From a bacterium 1XD42-76 (GTDB taxonomy: Bacteria; Bacillota; Clostridia; Lachnospirales; Lachnospiraceae), in assembly GCA_009917545.1 (NCBI GenBank), contig QZDW01000009.1:1-64000 (forward strand): 64,000 bases of DNA, given 5' to 3'. The position numbers and the translations under genes are program-made. Positions 8,754-17,690 of this stretch are shown here, piece after piece; position 1 is the first letter of the stretch, and the number at the start of each line of letters is the position of its first letter. Under the pieces are notes generated by a model, which was not told the origin of the DNA, did not search any database, and saw only the letters and a list, made by a program, of their open reading frames with translations.

Positions 8754-8962
8754 AACGTCATATCCCCCCTTCCTTTGCTGTGGGTTTTGTGCTGTTTTCC
8801 CCCGGCAACTGTCGGCTGTTTTGCCTGTTCCTTTGCTTTGGCTAACCTTGTCTTTATGGAGTGGTCACGCTCGGTCAGTTTCCGTCTTTGGGTGGTGGCG
8901 GTCAGTTCCGCACACGTTTTTTCTGACAGGGAATTGAATTTCTTTAAGGTGGTACTTACTGC
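8750..8962 (-). pseudogene. C-terminal remnant of a conjugative-element protein
   Basis: An open frame of about 70 codons without a start: STTLKKFNSLSEKTCAELTA, then a basic, helical KLTERDHSIKTRLAKAKEQ segment and a lysine-rich end. It resembles C-terminal tails of relaxase-type or accessory proteins in integrative conjugative elements, but I cannot name the family. An in-frame stop lies just upstream. Together with the stub that follows, it marks a decayed mobile element. Confidence 0.4.
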
Positions 8963-9020
8963 CTACTTTGTATCACTGTCCTTTTAAACTGACTTTTCCG
9001 GCCATCTGAGCCATTCCTGT

Positions 9021-9114
9021 GAAAGCCAGCCGCTGACAGGCTGCATATATTCAGGGAAATGCACCTCGACTACTTTCATTCATGCTAGCGCTCACTTATG
9101 GGCGCATAAAGGTT
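9021..9114 (+). repeat. Dispersed hairpin repeat, copy 1
   Basis: Starts GAAAG and ends AAAGGTT, with the core ATTCAGGGA...ATGC and GGGCGCAT. Left stem CAGCC/GGCTG (9027-9031 with 9039-9043). GAAAG can pair with CTTTC at 9073-9077. The 3' hairpin is weakened by one mismatch. The most diverged of the full copies together with copy 2. Confidence 0.8.
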
Positions 9115-9119
9115 ATTTA

Positions 9120-9155
9120 CAAAAAGTAACCGTACCTTGGGGCGGTTACTTTTTG
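9120..9155 (-). terminator. Terminator overlapping a small ORF stop
   Basis: Perfect 13-bp inverted repeat CAAAAAGTAACCG / CGGTTACTTTTTG. On the minus strand it includes the TAA of the small membrane protein at 9146-9235 and ends in a U-run. Confidence 0.75.
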
Positions 9156-9235
9156 GCGTTTGCCAATGCAATGACGAATGTGACAACAATCCCGGGAATC
9201 ATCAGCACAATAGAAAGTATCTCAAAATTGCTCTC
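9146..9235 (-). CDS. Small hydrophobic protein resembling holin-like toxins
   Basis: The frame encodes SNFEILSIVLMIPGIVVT then FVIALANAKK and a stop: one hydrophobic helix with a lysine tail, as in the short 'putative holin-like toxin' peptides of Firmicutes, some of which belong to type I toxin systems. An AAGGGGAG ribosome site lies just upstream, but the codon where ATG or GTG is expected reads GAG, so the start may be mutated. The terminator overlapping its stop is typical of such genes. It could be a dead copy. Confidence 0.35.
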   Translation of the reverse strand, partial: ESNFEILSIVLMIPGIVVTFVIALANAKK

Positions 9236-9431
9236 GCTCCCCTTCCCTCGATTTCTGCATGGAGCAGCTCTCTATATAGGTGGAGGATCTGGTTCCCTCC
9301 GCAAAGGGTCAACCGTCCACCGTTATGGCAGTACCTGCAGAAAGACTATTACAGAAGCTGACAGATTTCATTTTTTCGACATATATCTGACATTTTTCGA
9401 GAAAGAAATTATGCGTTTTTAACAATATCAA

Positions 9432-9460
9432 TGGCACTGCCGGCCAGTATATGGTATGAT
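9432..9460 (+). promoter_or_regulatory. Probable promoter of the nitroreductase gene
   Basis: TGGCAC (9432-9437), 17-base spacer, TATGAT (9455-9460), 29 bases ahead of the nitroreductase ATG. Confidence 0.45.
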
Positions 9461-9489
9461 ACAGGAAAAGAAACAAGGGAGGAAGCAAG

Positions 9490-10236
9490 ATGACGACAAA
9501 TACCATTCAGGAGCTGGCGGAGAGAAAATCTGTCCGGGTCTTTACGGAGCAGAAGATCACGCCGGAGCAGAAAGAACAGATCCTGACCGCGGCCATGCAG
9601 GCTCCTACTGCCGGAAACCAGCAGTTATACACGATTTTGGATATTACAGATCAGAATTTAAAGGATACCCTGGCAGAGACCTGCGATCATCAGCCATTTA
9701 TTGCAAATGCCAAACTGGTTCTGGTGTTCTGTGCTGACTGCCAGAAATGGTATGACGCCTATGAAGCAGGCGGATGTGCCCCCAGAAAGCCGGGAGCAGG
9801 CGATCTGATGTTAGCGGTGACGGACACAGCCATCGCCGCCCAGAATGCAGTGACGGCTGCTCACAGCCTGGGGATTGGTTCCTGTTATATCGGAGATATC
9901 ATGGAACGGTGCGAAACGCATCGGGAACTCTTTCATCTGCCGGAATGGGTATTCCCGGCTGTCATGGTCGTATTCGGCTATCCTACCAGTCAGCAGAAGG
10001 AGCGGAAGAAGCCGGCCCGCTGTCCGTTAAAGCATATTGTTCATGAGAATAGCTACCGCCGGATGGATGAAGCGGAACTTCGGGAAATGTTTCGTCAGAA
10101 GTATCAGGAAAATGATTTTGAGAGCTGGATCAGGGCGTTCTGCCAGAGAAAATATAACAGCAGCTTTTCCAGAGAAATGAGCCGCTCTGTGAGCACATAT
10201 CTGGAAAGCTTCCGCGGCGGGGAAGAAATGACCTGA
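9490..10236 (+). CDS. Nitroreductase family protein (NfsA-like)
   Basis: A 248-residue FMN-dependent oxidoreductase. The RKSVRVF opening, QAPTAGNQQ (FMN binding), AAHSLGIGSCYIGD and the PAVMVVFGYP strand are typical of NfsA/FRP-type nitroreductases, which use NAD(P)H to reduce nitro compounds, quinones or flavin. The basic C-terminal extension resembles the NADPH-binding part of NfsA. Start is supported by GGGAGG 10 bases ahead. It is a single-gene unit with its own promoter and terminator, bracketed by two copies of the dispersed repeat. Confidence 0.9.
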   Translation: MTTNTIQELAERKSVRVFTEQKITPEQKEQILTAAMQAPTAGNQQLYTILDITDQNLKDTLAETCDHQPFIANAKLVLVFCADCQKWYDAYEAGGCAPRKPGAGDLMLAVTDTAIAAQNAVTAAHSLGIGSCYIGDIMERCETHRELFHLPEWVFPAVMVVFGYPTSQQKERKKPARCPLKHIVHENSYRRMDEAELREMFRQKYQENDFESWIRAFCQRKYNSSFSREMSRSVSTYLESFRGGEEMT

Positions 10237-10261
10237 CATATTCTGTCAGGAAGATATATAA

Positions 10262-10304
10262 AAAGAAAACCTGCAAATCCGATTGCGATTCGCTGGTTTT
10301 CTTT
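10262..10304 (+). terminator. Intrinsic terminator after the nitroreductase gene
   Basis: AAAGAAAACC / GGTTTTCTTT arms with a central GC-containing loop, 25 bases after the stop codon; T-rich 3' arm. Confidence 0.75.
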
Positions 10305-10335
10305 CATTCAGCTAACCTGCTTATCTCATTATTGT

Positions 10336-10436
10336 GAAAGCCCGCTGCCGAACAGCGACATAAGTTCAGGGATTCCAAATGCGCCTCGACTATTTTTATT
10401 TCTGCCGGCATGCTTACCTGTAGGCGCAGGAAGGTT
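10336..10436 (+). repeat. Dispersed hairpin repeat, copy 2
   Basis: GAAAG...GTTCAGGGATTCC...ATGCGCC...GGCGCAGGAAGGTT. Left stem CGCTG/CAGCG (10343-10347 with 10353-10357), different from copy 1 but fully paired. The 3' stem is TTTCTGC/GCAGGAA with one G-U pair. The internal CTTTC partner of GAAAG is lost. Confidence 0.8.
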
Positions 10437-10503
10437 ACAAGACAGTTAGAATCACTTTTCAGAGGCATAATATCTTTTTACAGAAATGATATCATACGGC
10501 CGG

Positions 10504-11061
10504 CTACCCACTATAACTGCTTAAACATTTTATAATTGCTTCACGATATTCCGCATGATGCGGCATTCCGCCACCCATCCCACCACGTTTGGGCAGTATA
10601 AGACTGAGGCTTGTGCCGTTCTTCATTGTAAGCAAACAGTTTACAGCCCCCATCCACGCATTTTTGATGATGCACTTTTGAATCTCTGTGAACAGGAAGC
10701 ACGTACCGATCTCTGCGATTGGAAGTCTGGCAGTGATTGTCTGGACACTCACCCCTCTCAGATCCGGGTTGTCGTTAAATTCGTAAAGGTGCTTATACGT
10801 CTCGCATTCACTCACGATCAGACAATGTTGAGTAATACCGATATACACATCGTGCTTGGAATATTTACATTTACTTACTTCCAGCACTCCCCCATTTTCA
10901 TCTGGCACCAGTATATCCTCAACGAGACGGCATTTCCCGAAAACCTGTTTGATTTCTGTTTCGGCTCCAATACCGTGTATACCTGCTGTCAGCGTTTCCC
11001 CACCGGGAAGATATTTTTTTAAAGACTCCAACATTCTTTCTTCATCGAAAATACCGGACAT
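10504..11061 (-). CDS. Hypothetical protein of 185 residues
   Basis: I do not recognise a family. It is soluble, with no signal peptide, and contains several short beta-like stretches (VYIGITQHCLIVSECETYKH, GTCFLFTEIQKCIIK, TSLSLILPKRG) and a glycine/methionine-rich run near the C-terminus (RGGMGGGMPHH). A PH-like fold is conceivable but only a guess. The ATG at 11061 follows a strong AAGGAGGG site. The extra upstream codons overlap what looks like the tail of a RelA/SpoT fragment, so the longer frame is rejected. Confidence 0.6.
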   Translation of the reverse strand: MSGIFDEERMLESLKKYLPGGETLTAGIHGIGAETEIKQVFGKCRLVEDILVPDENGGVLEVSKCKYSKHDVYIGITQHCLIVSECETYKHLYEFNDNPDLRGVSVQTITARLPIAEIGTCFLFTEIQKCIIKNAWMGAVNCLLTMKNGTSLSLILPKRGGMGGGMPHHAEYREAIIKCLSSYSG

Positions 11062-11079
11062 AGATGAATCCCTCCTTAT

Positions 11080-11145
11080 ACTTACATTCATTTTTATCTT
11101 ACCACATTCCTACTCCTGGCGCAAACAATACCGAACCTGATTTCT
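11080..11145 (-). pseudogene. Short RelA/SpoT C-terminal remnant
   Basis: In translation the minus strand reads YCLRQE-stop-ECGKIK, matching [13 protein letters not shown] in the larger RelA/SpoT fragment at 20052-20423. The DNA just outside is also alike. This is a second, smaller scrap of the same gene family. Confidence 0.45.
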
Positions 11146-11244
11146 GTCGAAATCAATTCTTATTTGCTTTATCATAGAAAAAAGGCAGAAATTTCATTTT
11201 ACTCTGAGGTATCTTTTTATCAACTACCTTCCTTGGGATTCCCT

Positions 11245-11518
11245 ATGTTTGTCTTATACAGGAAGCTCCACTAAAATCGAGTTGAAAATTGATGATTTCA
11301 AAACGAAATATCTTGGAAAATGCAGTTTTATCTTGAAGCGCTGGATAGAGATGTAAAGAACCCCTTGAAAATCCCAGCGTTGGCATTATTTTTTGCAAGA
11401 GTAAGGACGAGGATGTTGTTGAATATGCCCTAAGCCGGAACATGAGTCCAGCCATGATTTCCGAATACCGAACAAAACTAATCAGCCAGGAAATCTTACA
11501 AAAGAAACTTGAGGAATG
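11245..11518 (+). pseudogene. C-terminal remnant of a DUF1016 (YhcG-type) PDDEXK nuclease
   Basis: Three frames in turn spell the C-terminal domain of DUF1016 proteins: FVLYRKLH, KIELKIDDFKTKYLG, KMQFYLEALDRDVKN, then NPSVGIIFCKSKDEDVVEYA and LSRNMSPAMISEYRTKL up to a stop at 11518. The active-site ELK and downstream parts are still readable, but at least three frameshifts exist and the N-terminal half is absent. DUF1016 proteins occur with restriction and mobile-element cargo. Confidence 0.75.
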
Positions 11519-11995
11519 AATGGAAATGGTAGATGAGGATAAAAATTTTTTATATAAGTATAAGAATAGCAGGGATTATGATGAATTCCTGTTATTTTTG
11601 TATCTTCAACAGAAGGAGCGGAGCGATGCTTACCATTTCGGGCCTGGTTGGCCCAAAGCCGGGTTTGGGGGGCCCGTACGCCGGTGGCGCACGTCCGGCG
11701 CCGACCGGAATGGCGGCGGAGACTTCACCAACAAACAGATTTTTGCGTTCTGGCCGGAAGGCCGGAATGCTTCGGCTGTTGCTCTCATTACAATGAGTTC
11801 TTCTTCATTCATGGCATTGAGCAGGACATCAATCTGTTTATGGCAACTGCTTTCTCTCTGACCGCTATCCGCATGAATGAATTGGTCTACCGAAATATCA
11901 AACAGAATAACAAGTTTGATAAAAGCTCCGAAGCTTGGGTACTGCTCTTCAGGTGAGAACATGAAAATGTAACTATATTTTCCATGTGATATATA
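11519..11995. other. Intergenic patchwork with a GC-rich patch
   Basis: From about 11640 to 11720 the DNA is strikingly GC-rich compared with the AT-rich surroundings, suggesting a small insertion. On the minus strand about 11765-11880 reads KQIDVLLNAMNEEELIVM, which looks protein-like, but it has no start and no family I recognise. No intact gene is seen. Confidence 0.3.
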
Positions 11996-12028
11996 ATAAA
12001 ACAAAAACAGACCAACGGTTTGTTTTAT
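11996..12028. promoter_or_regulatory. Probable TetR-type operator
   Basis: Two nested inverted repeats just upstream of the TetR gene: ATAAAACAAA/TTTGTTTTAT (11996-12005 with 12019-12028) and AAACAGACC-AAC-GGTTTGTTT (12005-12025, 8 of 9 paired). Position and symmetry fit autoregulation. Confidence 0.55.
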
Positions 12029-12045
12029 GAAAGAATAAAAATAAA

Positions 12046-12687
12046 ATGAGACAAGAAGAAAAATCTCTACTGTCAAGAAACAAAATACTGGAAGCATCAG
12101 GGGCTCTATTTGCAGAAAAAGGTTTTGACGCTACTACTATGCAGGACATAATGGCAAGAAGTGGTCTTTCGAAAGGTGCTATTTATCATCATTTTAAGTC
12201 TAAAGAAGAAATCATGCAGGTATTAGGCGATAAAATGTTTTTTGCTAACAATCCTTTTGATGAAATAAGAAAGCGTACAGAATTAGATGGACTGCAAAAA
12301 ATCCGTGAATTGCTCAAATTAAACCAATCAGATACCAAACGAAATGATTTTAACATGGCTGCTATTCCTATTTTAAAGGACACACGGATTTTAGCGACTG
12401 CGGTTGAAGCAAACAGGCGTGTGCTGACTCCATTATGGCTGGAATTATTAGAGGAAGGCAAAGCGGATGGTTCTATTAAAACAAACTATGTAAAAGAGAT
12501 TTCTGAACTGCTTCCACTAATTAATTTTTGGTTCATGCCATCTATCTTTCCTGCTACTGCTGAGGAAATCCATAATAAATTCATTTTTGTAATAGAGGCG
12601 CTTTCCAGGATGGGATTACCTCTCATGAAAGGTGATGATATGAAAGTCATGGCAGAAAAATTTATTAAAGATATTTCTCTAAAATAG
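12046..12687 (+). CDS. TetR/AcrR family regulator
   Basis: A 213-residue repressor with the N-terminal helix-turn-helix clearly visible (ILEASGALFAEKGFDATTMQ, GLSKGAIYHHFKSKEEI). The C-terminal ligand domain is all-helical and not assignable to a ligand. The ribosome site is weak (AAAGAATAAAA). The gene lies directly upstream of a broken ABC exporter in the same direction, so it probably once controlled that pump. Inverted repeats ahead of it are the likely operator. Composition is AT-rich like the rest of the accessory stretch. Confidence 0.9.
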   Translation: MRQEEKSLLSRNKILEASGALFAEKGFDATTMQDIMARSGLSKGAIYHHFKSKEEIMQVLGDKMFFANNPFDEIRKRTELDGLQKIRELLKLNQSDTKRNDFNMAAIPILKDTRILATAVEANRRVLTPLWLELLEEGKADGSIKTNYVKEISELLPLINFWFMPSIFPATAEEIHNKFIFVIEALSRMGLPLMKGDDMKVMAEKFIKDISLK

Positions 12688-12767
12688 TTTGGATTCACTC
12701 ATAGCCGCCTCGGGGCAAATTGGCCCGAAGCAGATAAAATTTTACAAGTAAAATCGGGGGATACGGA

Positions 12768-14029
12768 ATGAAAGAAAAAAAGGTATGGTTTTTCATGGAT
12801 TTACAAAAAAACAAAGGGGTGCCGGCCTCAACTGATGATATACACACTGCTTGTTTTGTGTATGCCAATGATACAATTATCATTGGCCTTTTTTATGAAA
12901 CTTTTTATTGATATTGCCACTGGAAAAGCAAACATTTCTTTATTGCGAGTGGGGCTTTACAGTATTGCCTCTATCATAGTTGGCGGAATTGTAATGACGA
13001 TAAATTCTGTACTTGTGAAATTGATTTATGGAAAAATGGAATGTAGTTTAAGAACGGAATTTATGAACGTCATTTTTTCGCGCCGGATGATTGATATATC
13101 GAAACAGCATACAGGAGAGCTGTTGACAAAGCTCACGGCTGATATTCAGGCAGTCAGTATGTGTTTCCCAACATTGATTGATCATATTGTAGGTGGCGCT
13201 GCTTCTGTGTTATTTGCCACTGCCGCACTGTTTTTTCTAAATTGGAAAATAGCAATCCTTTTACTGACTTTGACACCTCTAATGGTGTTTTTAATGGGAG
13301 CATTAACTCCTTATATCCGAAATGTGAGTACCGTTGATAAAAGAAACGAAGAAATAAACCGAAGTTATCTGCAGGAAAATTTAAGCAGAATCATGCTCAT
13401 TAAGACTTATACAATGCAGGAAAAAATTCTGGATAAATCAAAAAATATTTATCAGGAAAAGTTAAAAAGCAGTATGGTTTTGGGTATGTGGGAGGGGCTG
13501 GCATTATTTGCAGGCGCACTTTCCGGAAATATAATGTCTCTGGTTACGCTGGGGTTTGGCGCATATTTTGTACTATGTTCCACCTGACGATTATTTATTT
13601 TCCGGAACAATTCTGGAAAACATTATGATGGCAGAAAATAAACCTCAAATGGAAAAAATCAATACCGCTGCCTCTGATGCAAATATTCTTGATTTTATTC
13701 AATCTTTACCGGATGAATTTGATACCCTGCTTGGGGAAAGTGGCAATACCTTATCAAGTGGGCAGGCACAACGAATAGCGATTGCGCGGGCGATTTACAA
13801 AAACAAACCAATTATTGTTTTTGACGAGCCAACAGCAAACCTTGATGTTGATTCTATAGAAAAATTCCATACGGCAGTTCGTAAACTTGCTTTAAACAAT
13901 ATCTGTATCATTGTAACACATGATATATCTACTATATCAACTTATGATAAAGTTTATCTGTTAGACAGCGGTAAAGCCAAAGAAAAACCTGATATAGAAC
14001 AACTGGCAAAAGATATAGGGATAAATTAG
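12768..14029 (+). pseudogene. ABC exporter with internal deletion, Walker A lost
   Basis: The first part reads as the start and membrane domain of a type I ABC exporter (MKEKKVWFFMDLQ, a frame change near 12830, then about 250 residues with five hydrophobic segments). At about 13560 it jumps into the ATPase domain just before the Q-loop (PDDYLFSGTILENIMM), followed by signature LSSGQAQRIAIARAI, Walker B PIIVFDEPTANLD and the H-loop histidine. The end of the membrane domain, the linker and the Walker A segment are missing, about 130 residues relative to a normal 570-residue exporter. Two lesions make it inactive. Confidence 0.85.
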
Positions 14030-14089
14030 AAGTATGATTGAAATCTGATTGAAAGGTTTCTCTCATGCCTTTTCAAAAATGGAATGCGA

Positions 14090-15901
14090 TTATAATTCAT
14101 TCATTATTTCGGTTATTGCCATGTTGTGAATCCGTTTTGCCGGAATATAGGCTGCTATGCTGGCTGCCATACAAACAAATAGCAAAATGATTCGTAAAGG
14201 AATGGTTGGCAAACTCCATATTGCATAGCTGAAATGAGCGGCTATAAGAATGTTGTATAGCAGCCTGTAAACGATCAGCCCGACTATACTGCCAACAAGA
14301 CCTCCCAACAAAGCATAGGTAAATGCTTCAGCAACAATCATTTTAGTTATCTGATGTTCGTTCATCCCTACTGCCCGCATTGCCCCGTATGACTTCATTT
14401 TTGAGGACACACTCATAGAAATACTGTTTACAATATTTAATACCGTTACCAAAGCTATAATGGCTAAAAACGCATAAATACAGAACACAAATGCAAGATA
14501 AGTCCCAGAAGTTCGCTGGTCGCGTGAATCATTTAATATGCAGTCATGGCCTAAGATATCCCGAATTGCCGTTACATCTTCGTCCGTTACATCACTCGTT
14601 GTTTGCACCATAATGAGAGAATAATCCGTTATACCAGTTAAGTGAATAAAGGTATCACCAGAAGTAATAAGGGTTATTTCTCCGTTTGTAAGCCCGTTGC
14701 TGTTAAACGGATCATATTTCAACAAACCCGCAATTTCAAATTCTTCATCGGCAACCCATATTTTATCGCCAATTTCCAGAGAACTGCCTTTGTCCCATGT
14801 CGCAAGCACATAATAACTGTTTCCATATACTTTAGAAATATCGCTACCTTTTTTCAGCATATCGTCTTTCACAAGACAGTCCAATTCAAAATCATCATAA
14901 GAAATTATGTCAATTTCAACCGCATTTGAATTTAGCTGCGCCGGAATGTTAAAAACGCTGCGGCGTCCGAAAATACGTTTTACTCCGTCCATTGTGCCGA
15001 TAGAATCAAGTAAAGCACGATCTACGCCATTTAAAACATCAACACTTGAAATGTTAATATCAGCGGCGGCGGCAGACTGTGGCATGATATAACCAACAAA
15101 TTCTACCAAAACAGAAAAACTCAGAAAAAGAATAGTACTAAGGGCAAATGACCCCGTCATAAGGATCAGCGTTTTCGTTGCCGCTACTGCATGATGAATC
15201 CCCAAAGCTGTTTCAATTTTGAATAAATTGATCTTTACCGCATGGTTTCTGTTTCCTGTGATTTCTGAATTTCCAGAAGCCGCCGTTACAGGAGATACTT
15301 TTGCTGCTCGTTTTGCTGGAGTTCTGGCAGCAATCAATACTGCAACAATACCTACGATCATTCCACTGATGATACCGGCTATGCTGATACCAAAAAGAGG
15401 AATGTCTGAAAACTCCTCTCCGACAAGAAAACGCAAAACAGCACAGAACCCCCATGTGATGATAATACCAAGTGTAACACCTATCGGAATCGCTGTTTTG
15501 CACCAATTCAGAGCTTCCAGTTTTACAAAATGAATAATTTGCTGTTTACTCATCCCAATGCAACGCATCATTCCAAAAAATTTTGTCCTTTGTGTCACGT
15601 TACTATTGATACTGCTTGAAATCATCAATACGCCTGCGATCAACACCAACACAAAGAATACAATGGCAACGATACATAGCGTTTGCCCGGTTGTGCTGCT
15701 TATGATATCCTGCAATGTCAAATCGTCATGCTTATTTAACAATCTTGTCTGCTCCATTCGAATACCCATTTCTGCCATACTGAAAATGGCAGTCACCAGG
15801 AAAACGGCGAAAATAATACATAAAATGGTCATTCTGTTCTGCCGCTTATGTGTCTTTGCCGAAATAGGTATAAGACTAAGATAGCTTTTCATTCCCGACA
15901 C
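14090..15901 (-). CDS. FtsX-like ABC permease
   Basis: A 603-residue permease with an N-terminal membrane helix (ILCIIFAVFLVTAIFSMAEM), a first FtsX domain (about residues 55-200), a large external loop, and a second FtsX domain in the last 130 residues. Both FtsX domains carry the typical cytoplasmic turn after the first helix (KFFGMMRCIGMSKQQI; KSYGAMRAVGMNEHQI). It pairs with the ATPase gene that overlaps its start by 13 bases. With the upstream kinase and response regulator this forms a Bce/Van-type module, which in relatives gives self-protection against antimicrobial peptides. The actual ligand is unknown. Confidence 0.9.
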   Translation of the reverse strand: MSGMKSYLSLIPISAKTHKRQNRMTILCIIFAVFLVTAIFSMAEMGIRMEQTRLLNKHDDLTLQDIISSTTGQTLCIVAIVFFVLVLIAGVLMISSSINSNVTQRTKFFGMMRCIGMSKQQIIHFVKLEALNWCKTAIPIGVTLGIIITWGFCAVLRFLVGEEFSDIPLFGISIAGIISGMIVGIVAVLIAARTPAKRAAKVSPVTAASGNSEITGNRNHAVKINLFKIETALGIHHAVAATKTLILMTGSFALSTILFLSFSVLVEFVGYIMPQSAAAADINISSVDVLNGVDRALLDSIGTMDGVKRIFGRRSVFNIPAQLNSNAVEIDIISYDDFELDCLVKDDMLKKGSDISKVYGNSYYVLATWDKGSSLEIGDKIWVADEEFEIAGLLKYDPFNSNGLTNGEITLITSGDTFIHLTGITDYSLIMVQTTSDVTDEDVTAIRDILGHDCILNDSRDQRTSGTYLAFVFCIYAFLAIIALVTVLNIVNSISMSVSSKMKSYGAMRAVGMNEHQITKMIVAEAFTYALLGGLVGSIVGLIVYRLLYNILIAAHFSYAIWSLPTIPLRIILLFVCMAASIAAYIPAKRIHNMAITEIMNEL

Positions 15902-16572
15902 CTCCCTAAATCAGCCAGAACGCCGTCCGATACCTGTAACACCCGGTCTGCGGTCTGTGCGATCCTGCGGTTATGGGTAATCATAATGATGGTCTGCTCA
16001 TACTTCTTTGACGCTTCTTTTAACAGGGCGATCACTTCTCTGCTGTTCTGCGTGTCAAGGTTTCCGGTCGGCTCGTCGGCAAGGATTAAAGACGGGCGCG
16101 TGATAAGGGCGCGTCCGACTGCCACGCGCTGCTGCTGTCCACCGGACAACTGGCCCGGCAAGTGGTTACGCCGTTCTTTCAGATTAAGAACCGTAAGCAA
16201 TTCTTCCAGATACTTCTGATCGGGTTTCTGATAATCAAGCAGCACCGGGAAAATGATATTCTGCTCAACAGTCAGTTCGGGAATTAAGTTGAACGCCTGA
16301 AAGATAAAGCCAATATTCCTCCGACGGAAAACAGTCAGTTTGCGGTCGTTCATGGAAAAAATATCCTTGCCGCCAATCGTTACTTTGCCAGATGTAGGTG
16401 TGTCAAGCGCGCCTATCATGTTGAGCAGTGTACTTTTTCCGGAACCGGACTCCCCGACGATAGCCACATACTCGCCTTTGGGAACGGAAAAGCTGACTTT
16501 TTTCAAAGCGTGTACGGCAGTTTCGCCGCTTCTGTATGTTTTACAGATATTGTTGACTTCTAATAAGTTCAT
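15889..16572 (-). CDS. ABC transporter ATP-binding protein (MacB/BceA type)
   Basis: A 227-residue ATPase with all motifs: Walker A GESGSGKST, Q-loop FQAFNLIPELT, signature LSGGQQQRVAVGRAL, Walker B LILADEPTGNLD and H-loop MITHN. The family couples ATP hydrolysis to conformational change of FtsX-like permeases rather than classical transport. It overlaps the start of the permease gene at 15901, so translation is coupled. It lies 72 bases after the sensor kinase gene. Length is standard. Confidence 0.93.
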   Translation of the reverse strand: MNLLEVNNICKTYRSGETAVHALKKVSFSVPKGEYVAIVGESGSGKSTLLNMIGALDTPTSGKVTIGGKDIFSMNDRKLTVFRRRNIGFIFQAFNLIPELTVEQNIIFPVLLDYQKPDQKYLEELLTVLNLKERRNHLPGQLSGGQQQRVAVGRALITRPSLILADEPTGNLDTQNSREVIALLKEASKKYEQTIIMITHNRRIAQTADRVLQVSDGVLADLGRCRE

Positions 16573-16644
16573 GTGTAAACACCTCTTTTATGTTTTGATA
16601 GCCTCAGTATAACCAAGAAATCCTACACCAATATTACAATCAGC

Positions 16645-17685
16645 CTACAATTTTGTAGGATTCAAAAAATTCATGATGAAAGAGGTATCTGTGCCTAATG
16701 TGCTGTCAACTTCAATCGTCCCGTTATGAGCTTCCACAATCGCTTTTGTAAGCGACAGGCCAAGCCCAATCCCCTGTGTGTCTTTGGAAAAACGGCTGCG
16801 GTAAAACCGCTTGAAAATATGGTATAAGTCCTCCGGGTGTATACCGCTTCCATTATCCTTTACGGTTATCTGGACAATAGAAGGAAACGCCCGCCACTCG
16901 ATGCGGATAACACCGCCCTTTTCTGTGTGGTCAAGAGCATTTTTTACGAGGTTACTGACAGCTTCTATGATCCAGTTGCGATCGCATAAAAGTGAAATAT
17001 CTTTATTCCCTGATAAGCAGATTTCTTTTCCCTCCTGTCCGGCGCGGAACAGGAAATGCTTTTTTATATCCTCCGCAAGTTCAGACACATTTTCTAAAGA
17101 CTTTTCTAATAGAATTGTACCCGCGTCCAGTTTTGTAATTTTCAAAAGATTCTGTACCAAGGTTTCTATACGGTCAAGCTCCTGTTCGGAGATCCGGCTA
17201 AATTCCTGTATGGCCGGGAGTTCTTTTGCTTCGTCCTGTATAAGCCCGTTGTAAATATTAAGGGCGGCAAGCGGTGTTTTTAACTGATGGGAAATATCCG
17301 ATATGGTATTGCGTAAAAATTTCTTCGCACTTTTTTCATTTTCCGCGTGGGCGTTCAAGACAGCTACTAAGGAATTTACCTCATGGAATAACCGGTATAG
17401 CTCGCCCTCGTCGTTGCACTCAATCGTAACGTCTTTGTTGCCGGATCTATATTCTGTAATCTGCGTTATGGCGAATTCCATGATTTTATGCTGCTCTTTG
17501 AAATACCCATAGCAGAGCAGCAATATCACAATCCCCATACACACGCCACCAATGATCATGTAATATACCGCATTTCTAATATCAAAGATTACCAATGCCG
17601 CTGAAACCAGTATAAAAACCATGATACAAGACAAAATGCCGACAAACAGGGATTTGATTTTTCGGTTCGCTAATAGTTTCATCAT
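16645..17685 (-). CDS. Sensor histidine kinase
   Basis: About 346 residues with two N-terminal membrane helices and almost no external loop between them, as in intramembrane-sensing kinases that listen to a partner ABC transporter. The catalytic core is complete: H-box SDISHQLKTPLAAL, N-box LVKNALDHTEKGG, G1 DNGSGI and G2 GIGLGLSLTKAI. ATG at 17685 is chosen because AAGGTG sits just ahead of it; the frame is open 8 codons further but would overlap the response regulator. The pair with the preceding regulator is 5 bases apart. Confidence 0.9.
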   Translation of the reverse strand: MMKLLANRKIKSLFVGILSCIMVFILVSAALVIFDIRNAVYYMIIGGVCMGIVILLLCYGYFKEQHKIMEFAITQITEYRSGNKDVTIECNDEGELYRLFHEVNSLVAVLNAHAENEKSAKKFLRNTISDISHQLKTPLAALNIYNGLIQDEAKELPAIQEFSRISEQELDRIETLVQNLLKITKLDAGTILLEKSLENVSELAEDIKKHFLFRAGQEGKEICLSGNKDISLLCDRNWIIEAVSNLVKNALDHTEKGGVIRIEWRAFPSIVQITVKDNGSGIHPEDLYHIFKRFYRSRFSKDTQGIGLGLSLTKAIVEAHNGTIEVDSTLGTDTSFIMNFLNPTKL

Positions 17686-17690
17686 ACACC

